Positions 1 through 7,766 of a stretch of DNA of 64,000 bases are shown piece after piece (position 1 is the first letter of the stretch; every line of letters begins with the position of its first letter). The notes beneath the pieces are model-generated. The model did not search any database. It saw nothing but the letters and a program-made list of their open reading frames with translations, and had not been told where the DNA came from. The stretch spans positions 2,170,001-2,234,000 of the forward strand of contig NZ_JAUSWW010000001.1 of assembly GCF_030815415.1 (NCBI RefSeq), read 5' to 3'. The position numbers and the translations under genes were made by a program. This DNA comes from Streptomyces canus. GTDB taxonomy: Bacteria > Actinomycetota > Actinomycetes > Streptomycetales > Streptomycetaceae.

Positions 1-1883
1 ATGGCAGCGTCGAACATGTTGGGGATGCGAAGTCCCGGTTCCGCGAGGAGGGTTCCGCCCCAGAGGTTCTCGAAGACGGTGCGTACCGCGTCGTCGGAGA
101 CATGCCGGTAGCCGGGCAGCTCGTGCGGGAACGAGCCCATGTCGCAGGATCCTTGGACGTTGTTCTGTCCTCGCAGCGGGTTCACGCCGACGCCGTCGCG
201 GCCGATGTTGCCGCACGCCATCGCCAGGTTCGCCATTCCCATGACCATGGTGGAGCCCTGGCTGTGCTCGGTGACGCCGAGACCGTAGTAGATGGCGCCG
301 TTGGGGGCCTCGGCGTACAGCCTTGCGGCGGCGCGGAGTTCGGCGGCCGGGACGCCGGTGACGGGTTCCACCGCTTCCGGGCTGTTCTCCGGCCGGGCGA
401 TGAACTCCGCCCAGTCGTCGAAGCCTTCGCACCTGGCGTCCACGAAGGAACGGTCGACCAGGCCTTCGGTGACGACGACGTGGGCCATCGCGTTGACCAC
501 GGCCACGTTGGTGCTGGGCCTGAGCTGAAGGTGGTGCCGGGCCTCGACGTGCGGCGAGCGCACGAGGTCGATGCGGCGCGGGTCGACGACGATCAGCTTG
601 GCGCCCTCGCGCAGCCGGCGCTTCATCCGGGAGGCGAACACCGGGTGCCCGTCCGTGGGATTGGCGCCGATCACCATGATGACATCGGCCTCGGCGACCG
701 AACGGAAGTCCTGGGTGCCCGCCGACTCGCCGAAGGTCTGCTTGAGGCCGTACCCCGTCGGGGAGTGGCAGACGCGGGCGCAGGTGTCGACGTTGTTGTT
801 GCCGAAGGCCGCGCGGACCATCTTCTGGACGACGTAGACCTCTTCGTTGGTGCAGCGCGAGGAGGTGATGGCGCCGACGGAGCTCGTGCCGTACCGGTCC
901 TGGAGCTCGCGCATCCGCCGGGCGACGGTGCCGATCGCCTCGTCCCACTCGACCTCGCGCCAGGGGTCGGTGATCCTTTCGCGGACCATGGGCTTGAGTT
1001 GACGGTCGGGGTGGGTGGCGTAGCCGAAGGCGAAGCGGCCCTTCACACAGGAGTGGCCCTCGTTCGCACCGCCGTCCTTGTACGGCACCATGCGCACGAG
1101 TTCGTCGCCGCGCAGCTCGGCCTTGAAGGAGCAGCCGACACCGCAGTACGCGCACGTGGTCACAACCGACCGTGTCGGCATGCCGAGTTCGACGACCGAG
1201 CGCTCCTGGAGCGTGGACGTCGGGCATGCCTGGACACAGGCGCCGCAGGAGACGCACTCGGAGTCCATGAAGGACTCACCGGCGCCCGCCGAGACCTTGG
1301 AGTCGAAGCCGCGGCCCTCGATGGTGAGGGCGAAGGTGCCCTGGACCTCGCCGCAGGCGCGGACGCAGCGGGAGCAGGCGATGCACTTGGCGGGGTCGAA
1401 GTCGAAGTAGGGGTTGGAGGTGTCCTTCTCGGCGTCGAGATGGTTCTCGCCCTCGTAGCCGTAGCGGACCTGCCGCAGGCCCACCACGCCTGCCATGTCC
1501 TGGAGTTCGCAGTCGCCGTTGGCGGGGCAGGTGAGGCAGTCCAGGGGGTGGTCGGAGATGTAGAGCTCCATGACGCCCTGGCGGAGCTTCTCCACCTTCG
1601 GCGTCTGGGTGGTCACCTTCATCCCGTCGGAGCACGGGGTGGTGCAGGACGCCGGAGTGCCGCGCCGCCCGTCGATCTCCACCACGCACAGGCGGCAGGA
1701 GCCGAACGCCTCCAGACTGTCCGTGGCACACAACTTGGGTATCTCGACACCGGCCTGCGCCGCGGCGCGCATCACCGAGGTGCCCTCGGGGACGTTCACC
1801 GCCAGGCCGTCGATCTCCACCGACACCGTTGCCGGGCCGGGCTGTTCCGGGGTTCCGTAGTCGGGTTCCTTGAGAAGGCTCAT
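1..1883 (-). CDS. fdsA: NAD-linked formate dehydrogenase, alpha (molybdopterin) subunit, 3' end cut by the window
   Basis: Oxidises formate to CO2 at a bis-MGD molybdenum/tungsten centre and passes electrons down an Fe-S chain to the NAD-reducing FdsB/FdsG pair in the cytoplasm. 627 codons are visible. An N-terminal 2Fe-2S ferredoxin domain (KLCATD, GSCRLCVVE) is followed by a NuoG-type His/Cys cluster (DHPLDCLTCPANGDC), two 4Fe-4S sites (CIACSRC, CVSCGAC) and the molybdopterin domain (CAYCGVGC). The active-site motif is CARVCHSPTGYG; Cys372 takes the place of selenocysteine. The start ATG at 1883 overlaps the fdsB stop by 4 bases (ATGA), so translation is probably coupled. The C-terminal part lies beyond base 1. 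Family assignment is firm; NAD rather than NADP use is inferred from the FdsABG-like gene set. Confidence 0.95.
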   Translation of the reverse strand, partial: MSLLKEPDYGTPEQPGPATVSVEIDGLAVNVPEGTSVMRAAAQAGVEIPKLCATDSLEAFGSCRLCVVEIDGRRGTPASCTTPCSDGMKVTTQTPKVEKLRQGVMELYISDHPLDCLTCPANGDCELQDMAGVVGLRQVRYGYEGENHLDAEKDTSNPYFDFDPAKCIACSRCVRACGEVQGTFALTIEGRGFDSKVSAGAGESFMDSECVSCGACVQACPTSTLQERSVVELGMPTRSVVTTCAYCGVGCSFKAELRGDELVRMVPYKDGGANEGHSCVKGRFAFGYATHPDRQLKPMVRERITDPWREVEWDEAIGTVARRMRELQDRYGTSSVGAITSSRCTNEEVYVVQKMVRAAFGNNNVDTCARVCHSPTGYGLKQTFGESAGTQDFRSVAEADVIMVIGANPTDGHPVFASRMKRRLREGAKLIVVDPRRIDLVRSPHVEARHHLQLRPSTNVAVVNAMAHVVVTEGLVDRSFVDARCEGFDDWAEFIARPENSPEAVEPVTGVPAAELRAAARLYAEAPNGAIYYGLGVTEHSQGSTMVMGMANLAMACGNIGRDGVGVNPLRGQNNVQGSCDMGSFPHELPGYRHVSDDAVRTVFENLWGGTLLAEPGLRIPNMFDAA

Positions 1884-3559
1884 GCAGTGCCCTCCGTCCT
1901 CACGCCAGTGGCGTTCACGGGTTGGATCTCCAGGAGCCGGCGGCCGCCGTGGAAGTCGTCGGGGAAGTGGGTGAGGGCGCTGCGCACGGGCATCGGGGTC
2001 AGTCCGCCCATCGCACACAGCGAGCCGTCGGTCATCAGGTCGCAGAGGTCTTCCAGCAGGGCCAGGTTCTCGTCCCGGTGCGTGCCGGCGACGATCTTGT
2101 CGATCACCTCGACACCGCGGACCGAACCGACCCTGCACGGAGTGCACTTGCCGCAGGACTCCTCGGCGCAGAACTCCATGGCGAAGCGGGCCTGGGCGGC
2201 CATGTCGACGGTGTCGTCGAAGACCACGATCCCGCCGTGCCCGAGCATCGCACCGGCCTCGGCGAACGCCTCGTAGTCCATCGGCAGATCGAACAGCGAA
2301 TCGGGCAGATACGCCCCGAGCGGCCCGCCGACCTGCACGGTACGGACCGGGCGGCCCGTGTGGGTGCCGCCTCCGTACTCCTCGATGAGCTCGCGCAGAG
2401 TGATACCGAAGGCCGTCTCCACGATGCCGCCGCGGGCGATGTTGCCGCCGAGCTGGAAGACCTGGGTGCCGCGGGAGCGGCCGACTCCGAGGTCCTGGTA
2501 CGCCTTGGCTCCGTTTGCGAGGACCGTGGGGACGGTGGTGAGGGTCAGCACGTTGTTCACCACGGTCGGCTTGCCGAACAGGCCCTCGATCGCCGGGATC
2601 GGCGGCTTCGCGCGGACCATGCCGCGCTTGCCCTCCAGGCTCTCCAGCATGGAGGTCTCCTCGCCGCAGATGTACGCGCCCGCCCCGACGCGTACGTGCA
2701 GGTCGAAGTCGAGCGCGGAGCCGAGGACGCCCTTGCCCAACCAGCCTTGGCCACGGGCGAGTTCGATCGCCTCGCGCATCGTGGCGATCGCGTCCGGATA
2801 CTCGGAGCGGATGTAGAGGTACCCCTCGCTCGCGCCGACCGCGTGCGCGGCGATGGTCATGCCCTCGATGAGCAGGAACGGGTCGCCCTCCATGACCATG
2901 CGGTCGGCGAAGGTCCCGCTGTCGCCCTCGTCGGCGTTGCAGCAGACGAACTTCAGCTCGTCGGCGCAGTCCAGCACCGTCTTCCACTTGATACCGGCCG
3001 GGAATCCGGCGCCGCCGCGCCCGCGCAGTCCGGACTCGGTGACCTCGGCGACCACGTCCGCAGGGGCGAGTGCGAGGGCGGCGCGCAGTCCGGCGAGGCC
3101 GCCGTGCTCGACGTAGTCCTGGGGCGAGAGGGGGTCGATGACGCCGACTCTGGCGAAGGTGACCCGGTTCTGGCGGGCCAGCCAGGGCAGTTCGTCGACG
3201 AGGCCGAGCCGCAGCGGGTGGTCCGCACCGTCGAGCAGGCCGGCGGCCAGGAGTCCGTCGACGTCCTCGGGGGTCACCGGGCCGTAGCCGACGCGGCCCC
3301 GTGGCGTCACGACCTCGACCATCGGCTCCAGCCAGAGCATGCCACGCGACCCATTGCGTACGACGTCGATGGCGAAGTCCCCGCGCGTGGCAGCACGTTG
3401 GAGGGCGGCGGCGACCTCGTCGGCGCCGACGGACCTGGCCGCCGAGTCGCGGGGGACGTAGACCGTCGTCGCGCAGTGCGAGGGGGCGCCGGCCGGGATG
3501 TCCGCCGGGCTGCCGGCCGGAACGCCGACCGAGGCGGCGGCCGGGGAGGAGTTGTTCAT
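1880..3559 (-). CDS. fdsB: Formate dehydrogenase beta subunit (NuoF-like, FMN and 4Fe-4S)
   Basis: Diaphorase subunit of the soluble formate dehydrogenase; takes electrons from FdsA and reduces NAD at FMN. 559 aa. Residues ~28-115 form a thioredoxin-like ferredoxin domain. The NuoF core follows, with the FMN/NADH-binding glycine loop at ~180-193 (GRGGAGFPAGIKW), the acidic CCNADEGDSG segment at ~206-215, and 4Fe-4S ligands Cys469, Cys472, Cys475 (ESCGKCTPC) and Cys515. It lies 2 bases downstream of fdsG and overlaps fdsA by 4 bases, so the three genes form one operon. The N-terminal thioredoxin-like extension plus NuoF core is the usual FdsB/HoxF-type architecture. Confidence 0.95.
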   Translation of the reverse strand: MNNSSPAAASVGVPAGSPADIPAGAPSHCATTVYVPRDSAARSVGADEVAAALQRAATRGDFAIDVVRNGSRGMLWLEPMVEVVTPRGRVGYGPVTPEDVDGLLAAGLLDGADHPLRLGLVDELPWLARQNRVTFARVGVIDPLSPQDYVEHGGLAGLRAALALAPADVVAEVTESGLRGRGGAGFPAGIKWKTVLDCADELKFVCCNADEGDSGTFADRMVMEGDPFLLIEGMTIAAHAVGASEGYLYIRSEYPDAIATMREAIELARGQGWLGKGVLGSALDFDLHVRVGAGAYICGEETSMLESLEGKRGMVRAKPPIPAIEGLFGKPTVVNNVLTLTTVPTVLANGAKAYQDLGVGRSRGTQVFQLGGNIARGGIVETAFGITLRELIEEYGGGTHTGRPVRTVQVGGPLGAYLPDSLFDLPMDYEAFAEAGAMLGHGGIVVFDDTVDMAAQARFAMEFCAEESCGKCTPCRVGSVRGVEVIDKIVAGTHRDENLALLEDLCDLMTDGSLCAMGGLTPMPVRSALTHFPDDFHGGRRLLEIQPVNATGVRTEGTA

Positions 3560-3561
3560 GA

Positions 3562-4035
3562 TCAGACCGTCCCGTTGAGGATCGAGCCCAGCCGGGCCGG
3601 GCCCACTCGTCCGTACAGCCGTCCGTTCGCCTCCACCGACGGCCCCAGCGCGCAGTTGCCCAGGCAGAAGACCTGCTCGACGGTCACGGAGCCGTCGGGC
3701 GTCGTCTCGCCCAGGGTGAGTCCGGCCTCGCGTGTGTAGCTCACCAGGCGGTCGGCGCCCAGCGCCTGGCAGGCTTCGGCGCGGCAGATGCGGACCGTGG
3801 TGCGGCCCGCGGGCTCACGGCGGAAGTCGTGGTAGAAGGTCACCACTCCGTGGACGTCCGCCCTGGAGAGGTTGAGCTCGTCTGCGAGCACCGGAACCGC
3901 TTCCTGCGGCACATGGCCCAACTCTGCCTGTACGGCGTGCAGTACGGGCAGCAGCGCGCCGCGCTGACCCCGGTGATCGGCCACCACCCTCCGGACCACG
4001 CTCTCGACCGTCACATCGCTCCCGCTGGTCGTCAT
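3562..4035 (-). CDS. fdsG: Formate dehydrogenase gamma subunit (NuoE-like 2Fe-2S)
   Basis: Small 2Fe-2S subunit that pairs with FdsB in the NAD-reducing module. 157 aa, usual for NuoE/FdsG. A helical N-terminus (to ~75) precedes a thioredoxin-like fold with four cluster ligands, Cys84, Cys89, Cys124 and Cys128 (CRAEAC and CLGNC). The ATG at 4035 is chosen because GGAAGG lies about 10 bases upstream; a longer form from the in-frame ATG at 4053 or from 4101 has no better ribosome site. It is the first gene of the fdsGBA operon and faces gntR-1; a CTGTATACAG palindrome lies 75-84 bases upstream of its start. Confidence 0.92.
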   Translation of the reverse strand: MTTSGSDVTVESVVRRVVADHRGQRGALLPVLHAVQAELGHVPQEAVPVLADELNLSRADVHGVVTFYHDFRREPAGRTTVRICRAEACQALGADRLVSYTREAGLTLGETTPDGSVTVEQVFCLGNCALGPSVEANGRLYGRVGPARLGSILNGTV

Positions 4036-4099
4036 GATCGCTTCGCCTTCCATCACACGGGTCCCCGGCGAGGGTTGCAGGAGACTGAGACAATACCCC

Positions 4100-4119
4100 A
4101 TACAGGCTTCTGTATACAG
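4100..4119. promoter_or_regulatory. Probable FadR-type GntR operator upstream of fdsGBA
   Basis: Contains ATACAG-gctt-CTGTAT, a perfect 6-base inverted repeat with a 4-base spacer, overlapping a perfect 10-base palindrome CTGTATACAG (4110-4119). GTATAC fits the GTx-xAC core known for FadR-subfamily GntR operators. It lies in the fdsG/gntR-1 divergent region and resembles sites at 4242, 5914, 6011 and 12907. Binding by the neighbouring regulators is inferred. Confidence 0.6.
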
Positions 4120-4241
4120 ACGACAGTCGTAAAGATGCCCAGCACCGAATCCCGTCCGCGAGGCCCAAGAGGCCCACGAGGCCCACGAGGCCCGGAGCCT
4201 CAGTCGAGCCCGGCCTGACAGTCAACAGCAGACACCATGTT

Positions 4242-4261
4242 GCATACCAAAACCTGTATGC
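4242..4261. promoter_or_regulatory. Probable GntR autoregulatory operator upstream of gntR-1
   Basis: Inverted repeat GCATAC-caaaacct-GTATGC with perfect 6-base arms, ending 76 bases before the gntR-1 start. The arm spacing (8 bases) equals that of the 12907-12930 site. AT-rich palindromes of this kind are rare in this GC-rich window outside regulatory gaps. Confidence 0.6.
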
Positions 4262-4337
4262 TGAAGCCGCCGTCGGCAACCCACTCGGCGGCCACCACTT
4301 GGCAAAGCCGTCGGCCCGGCGGCAGAACGGGACAACC

Positions 4338-5027
4338 ATGCGCGAGGCACTCACGGCCGCAGCGTCCCGGCGCGTCACCCGCCCGGCACCACTGCGCCAG
4401 GCCGTGTACGACGCCCTGACCGAGCTGATCATCAACGGCTCCCTCAAGCCCGGCCAGCACCTGGTCGAGGCCGAGCTCGCCGAACACCTCGGCGTCAGCC
4501 GCCAGCCGGTCCGCGAGGCCCTGCAGCGACTGCAGACGGCCGGCTGGGTCGACCTGCGCCCCGCCCAGGGCGCTTTCGTGCACTCCCCCACCGAGGAGGA
4601 GGCCGCCCAACTCCTCGGCGTCCGCTCGGTACTGGAGACCTACTCGGCCCAGCTCGCCGCACAGAACGCCCGGCCCGAGGACATCGAACGTCTCGGTGAG
4701 CTCCAGCAGGAAGGCGTCGACGCGCTCGCCGAGGGTGACGTCGACCGCCTCGTCGCGGCCAACACCGCCCTGCACGCCTTCGTCACCTCCATGGCCGCCA
4801 ACGACGTCCTGGCCGAACTGCTCGCGCAGGTGGGCCAGAAGGTGCGCTGGTACTACACCCCCATCGCCAAGCCCCGCGGCAAGGAGGCCTGGAACGAGCA
4901 CACCCAGCTCATCAAGGCCATCGCCAAGGGCGACGCGGACCGCGCGGGCGAGGTGATGCGCAAGCACACCGAGCGCACGAGCGACTTCTACCGCAAGCAG
5001 ATCGCGTCCGGCTCGAACCAGGCCTGA
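4338..5027 (+). CDS. FadR-subfamily GntR transcriptional regulator (copy 1)
   Basis: Probable ligand-responsive repressor of the formate/oxalate genes. 229 aa: winged-helix HTH at ~20-85 (the LGVSRQPVREALQ recognition region) and an all-helical FCD ligand domain at ~90-220 with regularly placed Asn/His residues (NTALHAF, NEHTQLI) that usually bind metal and a carboxylic acid. Start ATG at 4338 is preferred; an in-frame TTG at 4299 has no clear ribosome site. It diverges from fdsGBA. It is a close paralogue of the regulator at 6076; the HTH regions are nearly identical. The ligand is unknown; a small organic acid such as oxalate or a related C2 acid is an inference from context. Confidence 0.9.
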   Translation: MREALTAAASRRVTRPAPLRQAVYDALTELIINGSLKPGQHLVEAELAEHLGVSRQPVREALQRLQTAGWVDLRPAQGAFVHSPTEEEAAQLLGVRSVLETYSAQLAAQNARPEDIERLGELQQEGVDALAEGDVDRLVAANTALHAFVTSMAANDVLAELLAQVGQKVRWYYTPIAKPRGKEAWNEHTQLIKAIAKGDADRAGEVMRKHTERTSDFYRKQIASGSNQA

Positions 5028-5069
5028 CCGCACGGGCCGCCGCTGAACGGGCTTTCCCCGGGCGGGAGT

Positions 5070-5858
5070 TCAGGACGGGGCGAGGGATTCGACGGGCCGG
5101 CGCACCACGTCGGCGGCCACGAGACGCGGCCCCTCCGCGCCGGCGGCGGCCCGCAGCTCCAGCAGCCAGGGCAGGACCGTGCGCAGCACGATGTCGAGCC
5201 CGCCGCCGTCCTCGCCGAGCATCGCGTCGGCGGGCACCAGCACCGGATCGGCGAGCACGGTGGAGGTCGCGCTGCCGGAGCGCCCCACGGCGTCCGGCCG
5301 GGCCGGGACGAACAGGTCCGGGGCGTGCGCCGGAACCCCCCAGAGACTCAGGCCGTCCCGCGCACCGAGCGGGCGGGAGGACCAGAGGTAACTGTCGGCC
5401 TCCCCCGCCGCGACCACCTGGCGTTTGCGCGCACGCAGCGCGACCACGCCACCGGAACGGACCGCGGTGCAGCGTGACGTGAGGAGTTGGGCCTCCTCCC
5501 CGTACCCGCCCGTGCCGTCCTCGGCGAGGGCGAGGCTGCTGAGGTGGCGTCCGGCGGCGATTTCTCCGCGCACCCAGGCACTGCCGTACGACTCGATGAC
5601 GGCGACCGCCGTGTAGTGGGCCTGGAGCACGGTCGCCGTGGCGGGGCAGACGCACGCGGTCCGCGCCACCACCTCGGCGGCTTCCGGCAGCCCGAGGCCG
5701 GCACCGCCGAACTCGGTGGCGACGGTGAGTCCCAGCAGCCCGGTGGCCCCGAAGGCCGTCACGGCGCCACGGGGGAACCTGCCTTCCGCACCGGTCAGTT
5801 CGGCGCAGGGCGCGACGGCACGGGTGAGGACTTCAGCGAGCGTGGTGCGGTACGACAC
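5070..5858 (-). CDS. Acyl-CoA dehydrogenase-like protein lacking the C-terminal domain
   Basis: 262 aa. The N-terminal helical half (~1-115; FGATGLLGLTVATEFGGAGLG) and the beta-barrel middle region (~118-215) resemble acyl-CoA dehydrogenases. The protein then ends after ~45 residues, whereas the family needs about 370-390 aa including a C-terminal four-helix bundle with the catalytic base and part of the FAD site. It may therefore be inactive, a flavin-binding remnant, or a specialised short form. Start ATG 5858; it is convergent with gntR-1 and faces gntR-2 across a region with GntR-type operators, so it may belong to the same regulon. The substrate cannot be deduced. Confidence 0.75.
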   Translation of the reverse strand: MSYRTTLAEVLTRAVAPCAELTGAEGRFPRGAVTAFGATGLLGLTVATEFGGAGLGLPEAAEVVARTACVCPATATVLQAHYTAVAVIESYGSAWVRGEIAAGRHLSSLALAEDGTGGYGEEAQLLTSRCTAVRSGGVVALRARKRQVVAAGEADSYLWSSRPLGARDGLSLWGVPAHAPDLFVPARPDAVGRSGSATSTVLADPVLVPADAMLGEDGGGLDIVLRTVLPWLLELRAAAGAEGPRLVAADVVRRPVESLAPS

Positions 5859-5913
5859 GGAGTGACCCCCTCGGGAGCGGTGTCCGGTCCGCTGTCAGGC
5901 GGCGACGAAGATT

Positions 5914-5924
5914 GCATACAGTAT
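5914..5924. promoter_or_regulatory. GntR-type operator between acyl-CoA dehydrogenase-like gene and gntR-2
   Basis: GCATACAGTAT with an ATAC-a-GTAT core palindrome, in an AT-rich patch bounded by TTGCAT repeats (5913 and 5927). It sits 56 bases upstream of the acyl-CoA dehydrogenase-like start (5858) and shares its sequence with the left half of the 12907 operator (CATACAGTAT). Confidence 0.55.
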
Positions 5925-6010
5925 TTTGCATCCTTCGCCCGGTCGACACCAGAGGTGCGCCGAGGCAATTTCCGGGAGCCCGCGACGCAGGCCACACGGG
6001 AATGGCTATT

Positions 6011-6028
6011 GCATACTAAACTCAGTAT
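6011..6028. promoter_or_regulatory. GntR-type operator upstream of gntR-2
   Basis: GCATACTAAACTCAGTAT: perfect ATACT...AGTAT arms with a 6-base spacer, ending 48 bases before the gntR-2 start. It has the same general form as the site before gntR-1 (GCATAC followed by an AT-rich spacer and GTAT), consistent with auto- or cross-regulation. Confidence 0.55.
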
Positions 6029-6075
6029 CCCGTAGTCGATGCTTGCCGACCGCCGTCGAACGAGGGAGAGGGTCC

Positions 6076-6768
6076 ATGCCCGACACACCCACCGTGGCAG
6101 CCCGCGGCCCGATCGCCCGGCCCGCCCCGCTGCGCCAGGCGGTCTACGACGCCCTGACCGAGCTGATCATCAACGGCTCGCTCAAGCCCGGCCAGCACCT
6201 CGTCGAGGCCGACCTCGCCGAGCACCTCGGCGTCAGCCGTCAGCCCATCCGTGAAGCTCTCCAACGGCTCCACACCGCCGGCTGGGTCGACCTGCGCCCC
6301 TCGCAGGGCGCCTTCGTCCACTGCCCCACCGCCGAGGAGTGCGCCCAACTCCTCAGCGTCCGGGCCGTCCTGGAGACCCACTCCGCGCGCGGGGCCGCCC
6401 AGCACGCCACGCCCGCCGACGTCGCCCGGCTGCGGGAACTGCAGCGGACCGGCCTCACCGCGCTCGCGGCCGGTGACGCCCGGGCCATCGTGGAGGCGAA
6501 CGCCGCCCTCCACGCCCACATCACCCACCTCTCGCGCAACGCGGTCCTCGCCGAGCTCATCCCCCAGGTGGACCGGCGTGTGCGCTGGTACTACATGCCC
6601 ATCGCCAAGCCCCGCGGCACGGACGCCTGGAGCGAGCACGCCCTGATCATCGAGGCCATCGCCGACGGCGACCCCGACGGCGCCGAGGAGCTCATGCGCC
6701 GGCACACCGCGAACACCACCGACTTCTACTGTGAGCAGATCGCCGCGGTGGCCGGCCGGGGCGCGTGA
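6076..6768 (+). CDS. FadR-subfamily GntR transcriptional regulator (copy 2)
   Basis: 230 aa paralogue of the regulator at 4338, with an almost identical winged-helix HTH (LGVSRQPIREALQRLHTAGW) and an FCD domain (NAALHAHITHL, SEHALII). Start ATG 6076 follows a good GGGAGAGGG ribosome site; an upstream in-frame extension from ~5926 runs through the operator region and is not credible. The gene lies between the acyl-CoA dehydrogenase-like gene and the carbonic anhydrase/frc operon. The similarity of the two HTHs predicts overlapping operator sets, while FCD-domain differences suggest different effectors. Confidence 0.9.
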   Translation: MPDTPTVAARGPIARPAPLRQAVYDALTELIINGSLKPGQHLVEADLAEHLGVSRQPIREALQRLHTAGWVDLRPSQGAFVHCPTAEECAQLLSVRAVLETHSARGAAQHATPADVARLRELQRTGLTALAAGDARAIVEANAALHAHITHLSRNAVLAELIPQVDRRVRWYYMPIAKPRGTDAWSEHALIIEAIADGDPDGAEELMRRHTANTTDFYCEQIAAVAGRGA

Positions 6769-6863
6769 CGACGGGGCGAGGGTCAAGGCCGGCCCGGCTT
6801 CGAAGACAGGGGCGAGCCGGGAGGGCCGGGTGGGCGGACCAGCACGGCACTCCCGCCGAGCGC

Positions 6864-7097
6864 CTACCGACGGCTTCCGGCTCCCGGTCCGCACCGAGTG
6901 GACCAGCTGCCTTCCGCCGTCAGCCGCGCTCCGCAGGGCCGTGCGACGACGAGGGCACCGCCCTCGAACCCGATGCGATCACCGGCGGTCACGAAGAGCG
7001 GGCGCACCAGTTCGAAGGCGTAGCCGTCGTCGGTCTCGAGAACCTCCACCCACACCGACCGCGGGATCGGCGTGGCCCCGTCAGCTGTCAGGCGCAT
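6864..7097 (-). CDS. Small hypothetical protein (77 aa) downstream of carbonic anhydrase
   Basis: Not recognised. A 77-residue protein starting MRLTADGATPIPRSVWVEV, beta-rich in appearance, with no membrane segment or cysteine motif. Support comes from an ATG at 7097 preceded by GGGAG at suitable spacing, natural-looking composition, and its place 31 bases after the carbonic anhydrase stop on the same strand, suggesting the end of the same operon. Confidence 0.5.
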   Translation of the reverse strand: MRLTADGATPIPRSVWVEVLETDDGYAFELVRPLFVTAGDRIGFEGGALVVARPCGARLTAEGSWSTRCGPGAGSRR

Positions 7098-7128
7098 GCC
7101 GGGATACTCCCACAGCCCCTGGACCGGT

Positions 7129-7665
7129 TCAGGCGCCCGCGTCTATCTCCCGCAGCAGTCCCGACGTCACGTCGAAGACGAAACCGCGCACATCATCGGT
7201 GTGCGGCAGGAACGGGGAGGTGCGCACCCGCCGTATGGACTGCCGTACGTCCTGGTCGACGTCCCGGAAGGCCTCCACCGCCCACGCCGGCCGCTGCCCC
7301 ACCTCCATCTCCAGCTCGTGCCGGAACTCCTCGGTCAGCGTCTGCAGACCGCAGCCGGTGTGGTGGATGAGGACGACACTGCGGGTTCCCAGGGCCCGCT
7401 GACTGATCGTCAGAGAGCGGATGGTGTCGTCGGTGACCACACCGCCGGCGTTGCGGACGGTGTGGCAGTCGCCGAGTTGCAGGCCGAGCGCGGCGTGCAG
7501 ATCGATACGGGCGTCCATGCAGGCCACGACGGCCACGCGCAGGACCGGACGGGCACCCATGCCCGGGTCCACGAACCCTGCGGCGTAGGCGCGGTTGGAC
7601 TCCACGAGCCGGTCGATGACGGAGTCGCCGACGGGCGGGGCGATACGGGATGCGTGGGTCGACAT
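7129..7665 (-). CDS. Beta-class carbonic anhydrase
   Basis: Interconverts CO2 and bicarbonate. 178 aa with the beta-class zinc signature: CMDAR (Cys plus the Asp-Arg dyad) at ~49-53 and HHTGCG (His and Cys ligands) at ~101-106. There is no signal peptide, so it is cytoplasmic. It lies ~100 bases downstream of frc-1 on the same strand. Oxalate and formate breakdown release CO2, so handling of that CO2 or bicarbonate is a reasonable role (inference). The short form (under 180 aa) is common in actinobacteria. Confidence 0.93.
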   Translation of the reverse strand: MSTHASRIAPPVGDSVIDRLVESNRAYAAGFVDPGMGARPVLRVAVVACMDARIDLHAALGLQLGDCHTVRNAGGVVTDDTIRSLTISQRALGTRSVVLIHHTGCGLQTLTEEFRHELEMEVGQRPAWAVEAFRDVDQDVRQSIRRVRTSPFLPHTDDVRGFVFDVTSGLLREIDAGA

Positions 7666-7766
7666 GCTGGGCTACCTCACTCCGGTTCGGGTACTCACGG
7701 AAACCGTCCCGGGGAGCGGTCGCGGCTCGCCCGGGACGGAGTGGAAGCGGCGTGGACCGCCGTCGG

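Noticed and set aside
102..2276. 724-codon plus-strand frame and a further 605-codon frame (1922-3739)
   Set aside because: Antisense shadows of fdsA/fdsB; composition (His/Arg/Gly-rich, no family features) and lack of ribosome sites show they are by-products of GC-rich codon use.
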